NCBI RefSeq assembly: GCF_051106095.1
Contig: NC_135787.1
Span: forward strand, 159,472,001-159,536,000
Reading direction: 5' to 3'
Origin: Pogona vitticeps
Lineage: Eukaryota; Chordata; Lepidosauria; Squamata; Agamidae
Length of the DNA stretch: 64,000 nt
Shown: in pieces, positions 56,132 to 64,000 of the stretch
How positions within the stretch are numbered: the first letter of the stretch is position 1
Layout of the letters: every line of letters begins with the position of its first letter
Position numbers and translations under genes: made by a program
Notes under the pieces: generated by a model
Told to the model about the DNA's origin: nothing
What the model saw: the letters and a program-made list of their open reading frames with translations, nothing else
Databases searched by the model: none

Positions 56132-57218
56132 TTGGGAGACCATAAGTCCCATTACTGTAACAGAGAATTATGCTCCATGTCTCTGAAGCATCATTTTAAG
56201 CTATGATGTCAATTAGGCAAGCCAGTCTCCTGCAGTGATTAAGCAAGTGAGTGATGAATATGAGGATGAGAATATAAAAACCATATAGATTTCTTCAGAG
56301 TTCTTTCAAGTATTTAAGAGGAATGCCTGCGTACCCCAAATGATTTCTGAATAAACACTGTTCTTCGCTCAGCTCAACTAGCCTCCCCGTGATCAATGAC
56401 ATAGGAAATATCAGTCAATTCAGAGAACAATGCCATGAACATAAAGACATGTTAACATTCTTATCTCCTGGAACACCTCTTTTTTGAGCCGACCATAGTA
56501 TCCTGCCTGGCGCTTTGCTAGGAAAGTCCCATTCAAATCATTGGAATGCAACTACAGCCTCACTATGGACTGTCTTTTGTCTTTGTTGGTCTTCTCATGA
56601 ATTATTAGCTCATGATTATTAACTCTTAAGAGTGTGAAATCCTCCACTAGTCCTACTTAATTAATGAATAAGTGTTAGTAACTTGAAACAGTAAAGGCAA
56701 CTTTATAGGTAACCCTTTAAATTGTGAGCATTAATGTACATTTTTTTACATTTCCTGCCATCCGTAAAGCAATGCCTAGCATCTCAACAAACTGCCAAAG
56801 TTTCCTTTTCAACGCAAACAGAACTGACACTCACTCTGTCAGCATCCCTGCTCTCTGTCCCCTTGCTACCCAGATTTCTGGCAAACAAGTTCAACAAATA
56901 TGGTTTTTTGAGGAGTGATCTGTGAGAGTTTTACCCAGTCTTCTTAGTTGTCTGCTTTTAGAAGAGCTTTGAAACTATTTTATTCCACTTAAAAACTTTT
57001 GCTCTTCGCACATCCTTCTTGACTCCTTCTTTCAAATCACTGTTGATTTACTTCTGTGCTCTATGCTGCTATTTCATTGTTTTATCTTGCTCTGGAAACC
57101 AATGGGATAAAAATTAAGGGTCCAGCCTAGAGGAAATTGGGGGGGGGTGTATTTGCCAGATCTATCTCGGGCTCTTACCAAAACTCCTAACCCCCTGATG
57201 ACTGGTTCCAGCCCAGTG
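56132..57218. other. Intergenic, nothing recognised
   Basis: AT-rich DNA past the last poly(A) signal, with no assignable element apart from weak LINE-like text near 56940-57000. Confidence 0.45.
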
Positions 57219-57226
57219 AACTAAAG

Positions 57227-57349
57227 CAGTGGGTTACTCAGGAGTTTTGGACTGCAACTCCCAGAAGCCTTCACCACCAGCTGTCCTGACTGGGGTTTCT
57301 GGGAGTTGCAGTTCAAAAGCATCCGAGTAACAAAGGTTAAGAACCACTG
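57227..57349. mobile_element. hAT-type MITE, copy 5a, first of a tandem pair
   Basis: A 123-bp element from CAGTGGGTTACTCAGGAG to AGGTTAAGAACCACTG. It is bounded by AACTAAAG at 57219-57226 and 57350-57357. It lacks about 15 bases near its left end that are present in copy 5b, so its left terminus is shortened. Confidence 0.88.
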
Positions 57350-57357
57350 AACTAAAG

Positions 57358-57495
57358 CAGTGGTTCTTAACCTTGGGTTACTCAGGTGTTTTTAGACTGC
57401 AACTCCCAGAAGGCTTCACCACCAGCTGTGCTGGCTGGGGTTTCTGGGAGCTGCAGTTCAAAAACACCTGAGTAACCCAAGGTTAAGAACCACTG
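57358..57495. mobile_element. hAT-type MITE, copy 5b, second of a tandem pair
   Basis: A 138-bp element from CAGTGGTTCTTAACCTTGGG to AAGGTTAAGAACCACTG, nearly a perfect palindrome at the ends. It is bounded by AACTAAAG at 57350-57357 and 57496-57503. It belongs to a subfamily with TTCTTAACC in place of TCCCCAACC. Confidence 0.9.
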
Positions 57496-57503
57496 AACTA
57501 AAG

Positions 57504-59356
57504 CATCCATTGTCTTAATTTAAATTATTCAAAAATCTAATGACATTTCTATTTATTTCCTCTTGAGGCAAAATAAGATGCATTGAAAAACCTAATGATC
57601 CTTACTTAATTTAACACCAATGATACATTTAATTTGTAATAATTAAAAAAACAGACCAAAATCTCTTAAGTAATGCATAAAAAAGCATTACTGTCAGAAA
57701 CAGTGCCCAAGCATTTTCAAATGCTCTCTAGGATCACCAGTATAACTAATGGTACTCGTATCATGTCTCAAGACCCATGAGTTTGGCTCCAAGTGGATTG
57801 CCATGTAACAGGGAATACAACCCAATGGACTAACTTAGATTTATTTATATATGAGTGTGTAGAAGATTGCAGTGCTAATGAACTATCCTCCAGACATCAA
57901 AGGTTATCTTAGTAGGAACTTAGTCACTAAATAGTGGCTAATACCTGTCATAGCATCTGATCTTTGTGCCCCTCACTTTCCTTTTAAAATCAGCAGTGAA
58001 CTTTCCTTTTAAAACCAACTGTGAGCGGATCAACAAGTAACAGGTGAATGCAATGGGTGCAGTGCAACAGAGAGAATGCAGAATGTGCAGCCAGTCACTA
58101 TTTGCAGCCATAGAAGAACGTGTGCATGGATGGTGCACCGCAGGCTGTGGCCACTGATGGGAGAAGTCTTGGATGACACATGTTTGGGCTGGCATGATTG
58201 GGAAGGAGAGGTTTTGGAAGGTAAAATAGGGGAAAAGGAGCTCAGATAGCAGAAAGTAGACTTCTACTAAGTATGGGAACAGGTTGCAGTGGTTGCAATG
58301 GGGAACTGGTTTTAGGCAATGTTTAAAGGCAGCACACTGGGACTGAACAGGCTTTGGTATTTTCAGAACCTAGTCATTGTGACACTGTCCCCTCCCAAAC
58401 CTCACACTTTCATTAGCCTCCTTAACTTCTGGTTAAGGAGTTTGGCTCTCTAACACATATGAGTTAGACAACAGTGATCTAAACTACCCATCCACACATG
58501 AATGTAAACCTTGTTAAGGAAAATATTCTAGAGTTTATCCAGGTGAGAAATGCCCGGGCTTGAAAAGAGAAAAAGAAAAAGGAAAAAAACCAATGGCATT
58601 AGTAACAGGTTGATGGGTTTTGCTATCTTTTAGTCTGGACCTACCTACAAAGCACCAATCTCAACATTATTCACAGGCTTTCAATTATGTATGTCAGGAT
58701 TTAAAGTAAAATAATGTAGTCAGGCAAAGATTATTTGAAGTGAGTTTCTCAAAACATAATAAAAATCCTAATAAGGCCCATTGAGTCAAATGGACCTACT
58801 CTAGTTACAACTCACAATTACTTACAGAGGAGGTGGCTCACCAAATCTAATTCTAAGATTATTACAGTATTATCTTTTTTTGTTTCATGAAATGCAAAAC
58901 AGTCCGTCGTACACATGGTTGTCGTCCCCCCCCCCCCGACTGTGAAATATGTTATGGAGGAGGTCTGGGTTTACAAAATTGAATCTGCTGTATCACATCT
59001 ACTTTTGGCTCTTGATGGTAATAGAAATTATGAAACACTACAATTACAGCACAATACAAGCAGAACTAGGAATATTTCTTCATAATGTGTTGTTTTACCA
59101 TAATCAGCATCAAACAGCAGGTGTACATTTTAAAAACTTTATAAATATCAAGTTGTAATGCATGTAAAAATACAAATAATTTAACTGATTAAAAACTTTG
59201 AAGTCAACATTAACAAAACTATTTTAAACATGATGCATGCAGTAGGAATTGGTGCAGTATCTCCTCTCCCCTCTGCTGATGGTGCTGGGAAAGGTGGGAG
59301 AAACAAATACCATTAAGCAACAATTACAGTTTTTCCACTTAATGAAATATTTTAAT
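57504..59356. other. Intergenic, nothing firmly recognised
   Basis: CTTTCCTTTTAAAA occurs twice (near 57978 and 58004). A poly-C run lies at about 58926-58937. No gene or identified element. Confidence 0.4.
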
Positions 59357-59431
59357 TTACAAATCTTCATCATCAAATGTCTCTGTGCATCTCAGCATCA
59401 CGGTCTCATAATCTAACTGGAATACTTCTTC
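59357..59431 (-). other. Candidate last exon of an unidentified minus-strand gene
   Basis: On the minus strand a strong pyrimidine tract (CCCCCCCTCCCCCTTTGTG then TCCTTTAG) precedes a 75-base block reading EEVFQLDYETVMLRCTETFD, then DEDL and a stop at 59357-59359. Composition and acidic C-terminus look like a real coding end. Alternatively the block could splice at GATTT|GTAAAT four bases before the end, which would leave a phase that fits the candidate exon at 54322-54398. I do not recognise the family. No further upstream exon was found within the window. Confidence 0.4.
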
Positions 59432-59984
59432 CTAAAGGACACAAAGGGGGAGGGGGGGCAGAATCGTACCTCCATTAAGATAGACTGATTTTGCAAAACA
59501 GGTTAATGAACAAACCCCTGGTCCCTTTTTCATGTGCTGCCAGAGTTGAAGCTAAGTGACTTTCATTTTTTTCACATTAAAAACACATGGGGACATCCTG
59601 GCAGAGGCTAAACAAATAAATGAATGTTATCCCACCATATTGTTTCCATACTAGGAGATGGCTCATAGGCTGGACACAGAATGTTATCTATCTCAACCCA
59701 AGCAGCCCTACCACATTGAAATCAAGGTGTCAAAAACCCTTGCCCAGTATCATGTGTAAGACAAGGGAAAACATTTTCAAGGTAGTCTAATAGGGATAAA
59801 TTCCACACTAAAATACTGTATATCTCCTAAGTCTTTGGCCATGGTTCACTACAACTGTGCATAATCCATGATACTTAATGAGTTTAAGGACAACAATGGT
59901 TAAAGTCTACAGGGGGACGCAGAGACAGAGATTTCACTTTGCCATCTTAATACGTGCTCTTCTCTAACACAGTCCTCGTCGTCG
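59432..59984. other. Intergenic or intronic, nothing recognised
   Basis: If the exon at 59357 is real, this is its upstream intron. No element or second exon is visible. Confidence 0.4.
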
Positions 59985-60063
59985 TTGTCATTTAGTCGTG
60001 TCCGACTCTTTGTGACCCCATGGACCAGAACACACCAGGCCCTCCTATCTTCCACTGCCTCCA
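59985..60063 (-). mobile_element. BovB LINE 3' fragment
   Basis: GTCATTTAGTCGTGTCCGAC, TCTTTGTGACCCCATGGACC and CTATCTTCCACTGCCTCC match 21893-21965 of the longer BovB copy. The minus strand reads VHGVTKSRTRLND. It is only about 80 bp, an extreme 5' truncation. Confidence 0.85.
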
Positions 60064-61208
60064 GTCCTATGCCCTGTCTAATGGGGGGGATGTAAAGAAA
60101 TGACATGTGTAATTGAGCAAGGACTGTATTTCTTCTTTCTCTTTTTTGTTCCAGCATTTCCACTACAAAATAGTTAATATTTAGTTCCGAAAGCAGCTCC
60201 TCTCTTCAATAGTAGAAACCAATGTGGCAAAACCACAACAAAAAAACCCACACAGAACCAAACAGCTAAAAGAAATCTGTCTGCATAAGCAGTCACCTTT
60301 TAAGCCTGCCTATGGCTCACTGCCTGGAACGCAGTGATTTCTGTGCCTTTTGATCAGAAGCCTTGAATCCTCTCAATCCTGGTTCTGTGCCATGTTATCA
60401 GTTAAAAATCTTAACAACCTCTTTAGAATGCTGACATCTGAAGGCCAGTTAATATGACTCAGCACCTGTGCGATGAAGCATTTACTGTATCTATTTGCTT
60501 AGCTGCTTATTTCATTTAAAGCAGCCAACATTTATATCATCCCCCCCCCCAATCACCAAATGCAGGTTGGGCCAATGGGGAGGGTGAGTTGGAAATTCTG
60601 TACATATACAATAAAACAATGCTACGCCTGGTCACTATAAATCAAAATCTCTGCTAATCTACCTAATATGCCACTTTGCTTTAGTATTTTTGAATAACCG
60701 CAATATATAGATTCAGGGGTGTCTACAGCCTCAGTCAGTTGTTCCGAAATCCAGACTCAACAACACACTTGCAGGGGAGAAGCCAGCTCTGCCCTTCTCC
60801 TTGTTTCGCTCATGCCAACCGTGCTTAGTCTCCAGGAGATCCTGATCCCATGTAGGCTATACGCTTGAGTAAGAAAACCCGGAACACTTGGATTCTTGCT
60901 CAAAGGTAAAATCTTCTTTTCACTTGCAAAGCAACCAAAGAGGTGGGTAGAGCTAGCCTCTCCTTTATTGATGTCCTGATGATTCCAGGAACAACTGAGC
61001 TAAGCTTGTATCATTAGATTGAGGCAGTCATCTCTGGAGCTAAATCTGTGTACACGATGGCTCACCCTCAACCCCCTATGCTAGCCTGTCGCAGGGCAAA
61101 ATACTGTCTGATAGCCAGCAGCCTGTAACTGTCAATTGAAACAGAATATAACTGTCAATCGGGATCAACAAAGCTTCAGGAATCTGACAGAACACTGTAA
61201 TTATAGTC
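60064..61208. other. Unassigned region
   Basis: 1.1 kb with a C-rich run at 60541-60551. A minus-strand block near 60716-60860 is open but lacks good splice sites. No gene claimed. Confidence 0.4.
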
Positions 61209-61400
61209 CATTATAACTGAGAGCAAGAGTGATTTAATGGCTGGATTACAAATCAGGAAGCCTGAATTCAAATTCCCACTCACACTCAGCCGTAAAACTC
61301 ATACCTCACAGGAGGTTTCTGAGGATAAGCCACACTGGGTCCCTTTTTTTAGGAAAAAGGCAGGGCAAAAATATTTTAAGTCAATAAATAAAACAGGGGG
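61209..61400 (+). mobile_element. tRNA-headed SINE, family B
   Basis: GATTACAAATCAGGAAGCCT, GAATTCAAATTCCCACTCAC (box B region), CATACCTCACAGGAGGTTTC and a tail GGCAGGGCAAAAATATTTTA then AATAAATAAA. The order matches the full-length layout of which 16143-16310 keeps only the head. Confidence 0.5.
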
Positions 61401-61884
61401 AGGAGAGTGATGTTTACTGGCCGGAGCTTATTGAAAGGCAGAATATAATTGTAAAAGAAAATAAATAAATCTGGTCCTTCACTTCAGGTCTTGGATTGGC
61501 CTTGTCCAGATTTCACTAGTATGAAGAAATTTTTTTAAAATGTATGGCCAGTTTCTGCTAAAGATTCATCTCTTGGAAAATCTCTAGAGCAGTGCTGAGG
61601 AAGTTGTGGCCCACCCAGTGTGACAAATCTCATTTTGCATCATTCCCAACCCATTAGCTATGTCGGTCAAGTCTGACAGGAGTTCCAGTTCCACAACAAC
61701 TAAGAAGCAACCTATTTTTCATCCTGGATCGAAGGAATTACAATCGTATTTCTTAGCTTAGAGCCAAACTATGTGGAGGAAGGCAGTCCTTCCTGTCTGA
61801 GAAACCAGATTTACAAAGGAAGAATGGGCTTGTGACCTGAAGATAACAACAACAACAACCAAACAATCTAATTTTTAAATTACA

Positions 61885-62580
61885 GAGATGAGAAAATGTT
61901 TTGTTTGTTTTCTATACTGCACCATCTAGTACTACTCTGGGTGGTTTCCAATGAGCCTATAAAACATAAAAGAGAACAGCCATCATCCCCAACTTCACCA
62001 TAATATAAAAAGAACAAATCACTGAGAGCACAAGAGGGCAGCCACAGACAAAAAAAATTAACATATAAGAATAAAATGTAAAAAACAATTACAAAGGGAG
62101 GATGTCTTTAAATGTGTCTTTGAAAAGCAAAGTTTTTATATGCTTTCTAAATATTAGGAGGGTAGGGCCTTGGCACACCTCCACAGGTAAAATGTTCCAC
62201 AGAGAGGTGGTCACCACTGAGAAGATGCTTTTTAAAGGGAGAGGTGCTTCAACAGGTAACAATGTCCCAAACAATTCAGGGCTTAATATGTCAACATTAG
62301 TACCTTGAATTGAGACAGACATATACAGGCAGCTAGTGCACGCAAGCCAGTACCAGAGAAATAGGATTGTATCTTGAAGTCCCCGAGACCTACCTGGCCA
62401 GGTTGCGCATCTCCTGAAACTCCATATCACCTTCAAGGGCAGCCCCATGTAGACAGGATCTCAATGGTCTATCTTTGAAATTACCAACAAGTGAACCAGT
62501 GTTATCAGTGACTTTCTGTCTAAGTAGGGTTGCAGGCGTGCAATCTGCCCAGATTGGAATCTTCTGCAGAGACTATCACA
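61885..62580 (-). mobile_element. Old L2-type LINE 3' end
   Basis: TATACTGCACCATCTAGTAC, TACTCTGGGTGGTTTCCAAT lies at the inverted terminus. The minus strand carries degraded C-terminal text (SVVTTSLWNILPVEVCQGPT for L2 AAPRLWNNLPPEI..APT) and FRKHIKTLLFKDTF for FKTQLKTWLYVKAF. About 700 bp, frame-broken. Confidence 0.7.
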
Positions 62581-63049
62581 CACAATAAGCCTTTAAGGAA
62601 TTTCCTTTTTCCAGCAATGAAATATAAATGACCCTTGTTTTATAGATTCTTTCTCCAGACAAAGTTGCTTCCCTTAGTCCCCTTGATATCCCTATCTTTT
62701 TTCTAGATCCCAATGTTTCCTATCACAATACCGGGATCTGGAGGGGAAAAATTACGAGAAACAACATTTTCATATTTAGTCCATCTGAAAAGTTAAGAAG
62801 TTTAGAACTGCCTTATGGGATTAAAGCAAACATCTGTTTAATTGAGCAATTCATATCAAACCCTAGTCACTTAAATACTGGCAAAAAGCCCCCAACGTTT
62901 AACAGAGGAATCTTAGATAGTCATTCATTAATGTATATCATTCTTTTTAAATACCTTTGTGTTAGTGGTTATCATATCAGCTTCCATAAATTCACTCTAT
63001 GCTACACCATGCTCTAGCTCAATAATGGGAACTAGAACTAGACGTAACG
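62581..63049. other. Intergenic, nothing recognised
   Basis: AT-rich DNA with no assignable element. Confidence 0.4.
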
Positions 63050-63312
63050 AGGGGGGGGGCCACTCACATGTCTGTTGCCGGCGGTGGCTCGTTTTCCCTT
63101 CCAATCACTCTGGAGCTCGTGGTCAGCTAGCCATTCCTGGCAGAAGGAGGGAAGACAAGTGTCCCTGCCAGGCTGACGAACGGATAGCCAACCGCGAGCT
63201 CCAGAGCGAATGGAAGGGAGAGCAGAACCAGTGGCAGCAGTGGATGCATGAGTGGATAGTCTGGCAGGACTCGCGTTACATTCAGCTGTGTGGGGGTATC
63301 CGTATTCAAATA
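63050..63312. mobile_element. Imperfect 250-bp palindromic, GC-rich element
   Basis: CCACTCACATGTCTGTTGCC (63060) pairs imperfectly with TGGCAGCAGTGGATGCATGA (63231). TTTTCCCTTCCAATCACTCT and GGAGCTCGTGG (63092-63122) pair with CGCGAGCTCCAGAGCGAATG and GAAGGGAGAG (63192-63221). This foldback and higher GC content suggest a MITE. The family and its exact ends are not assigned. Confidence 0.45.
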
Positions 63313-63399
63313 CCTCCATCTCTAATGGGAACCTTTTGGATCTCATGCTGGCAAAATTAAAGGTGTGTGTGTGTGGGGGAAGCACGGAAGAGGTCAAAA

Positions 63400-63470
63400 T
63401 ATACTGGCACTAAAGATCTCAAAGACCAACAAAGTATGTCAGTTTTTAAGGTGCCACAGTATTTTGGTCA
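63400..63470 (+). mobile_element. Short Penelope-like terminal fragment
   Basis: GGCACTAAAGATCTCAAAGA, CCAACAAAGTATGTCAG and TTTTTAAGGTGCCACAGTAT recall the terminal repeat seen at 2500 and 27660. About 70 bp. Confidence 0.4.
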
Positions 63471-63639
63471 TTTGAGTTTTTCCTTTAATTTTGGTCAACA
63501 CACAAAAACAGATTAAAACAACTACTTTTTTTGTCCCTCAGATGTTTTGTACTACAAATCACATAACCCTTTAATATTGGTTGTGCTGGCAGGGAGCTGA
63601 AGTTCCAAAACTCTGGAAAGAAAAAGGTTTTCTAGCCTG

Positions 63640-63875
63640 CTATAATAATAATTGTGTGTCATCAAGTCTGGCTTATGGCGATCCTTTCTAGGGTTTTCTA
63701 GAGAATACTCAGAAGTGGTTATCATTCCCTTCTTCTGGAGGCACGTTGGGACTCTGCACCTTGCCCCAAACCAAACAGGGTGGCTGTCCTCACAAGAGGC
63801 CCAGCGGGGAATTGAACTCCCAACCTCTGGCTCTGCAGCAAGGTCTCTAACCCACTGAGCTATCCAGCTAGCTGA
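63640..63875 (-). mobile_element. SINE, family C, full length, antisense
   Basis: The reverse complement starts GCTGGATAGCTCAGTGGGTT (tRNA-like box A) and has GGTTGGGAGTTCAATTCCCC (box B). It runs through CAGAAGAAGGGAATGATAAC and ends GCCATAAGCCAGACTTGATG with an (ATT)n tail. This is the reference copy here for pieces at 28978, 40150 and 44945. Confidence 0.78.
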
Positions 63876-64000
63876 GCTTGCTATAGCTGTACATAACAAC
63901 CAGTGGCCCTAAATGGATTCTATGTGTAGGTCTCCCTTCTTGAGTCACAGCTATTATATCTTCCATAATTGTAGTTTTTCAGCGCTGTAAAAAAACTGGG

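Noticed and set aside
60716-60860. Open minus-strand block considered as an upstream exon of the gene ending at 59357
   Set aside because: No clean acceptor and donor pair, and composition is not clearly coding.
63820-63875. tRNA-like sequence with box A and box B (minus strand)
   Set aside because: It is the head of a SINE with a long unrelated body and tail, not a free tRNA gene.
1-64000. Retrovirus-like elements, Polintons, toxin genes or CRISPR arrays
   Set aside because: I looked for paired direct long repeats with gag or pol text, capsid or envelope motifs, and regular spacer arrays. None was recognised. The reverse transcriptases here are LINE or Penelope type.

Overview
The window is vertebrate nuclear DNA, most likely from a squamate reptile (a lizard; I cannot say which). 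It holds one spliced gene scattered among many transposable elements. The repeats point to the host: a BovB (RTE) LINE, young L2 and older CR1 LINEs, an R4/Dong-like LINE, Penelope-like elements with GIY-YIG domains, tRNA-headed SINEs and small hAT and Tigger-type MITEs. No bacterial-type operon, CRISPR array, rRNA gene or free tRNA gene was seen, and I recognised no retrovirus-like element.

The gene is SLC23A4, the sodium-dependent nucleobase transporter SNBT1, on the + strand. I assembled 12 coding exons between 25702 and 53693. All introns are GT-AG, all phases fit, and the product is 625 residues. The NAT-family signature [10 protein letters not shown] begins with Glu, as in nucleobase carriers, whereas the ascorbate carriers SVCT1/2 have Pro there. 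Exon 10 (50897-51005) is only 109 bases and lies just beyond a 2.6-kb L2 insertion. The gene is an inactive pseudogene in humans but looks intact here.

Layout. 1-25 kb: gene-free, with stacked mobile elements, several nested (a Tigger-type MITE inside an R4-like LINE, a hAT MITE inside an RTE LINE, an L2 next to or inside another LINE, a SINE inside an L2) and a nearly unbroken BovB reverse transcriptase at 21.9-23.1 kb. 25.7-53.7 kb: SLC23A4, with introns carrying a Penelope inverted-repeat unit (30.2-31.1 kb), a GC-rich Tigger-type element (41.4-42.2 kb) and a young antisense L2 (48.1-50.7 kb). 53.7-56.1 kb: probable 3' untranslated region. 56-64 kb: two hAT MITEs inserted side by side, old LINE and SINE pieces, and one or two possible exons of an unidentified minus-strand gene.

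The most useful second looks are the intact SLC23A4 with its C-terminal PDZ-type ending, the L2 whose only visible frame break is a 14-bp tandem duplication, the MITE pair with three copies of one target site, the Penelope inverted-repeat units, and the candidate minus-strand exons.
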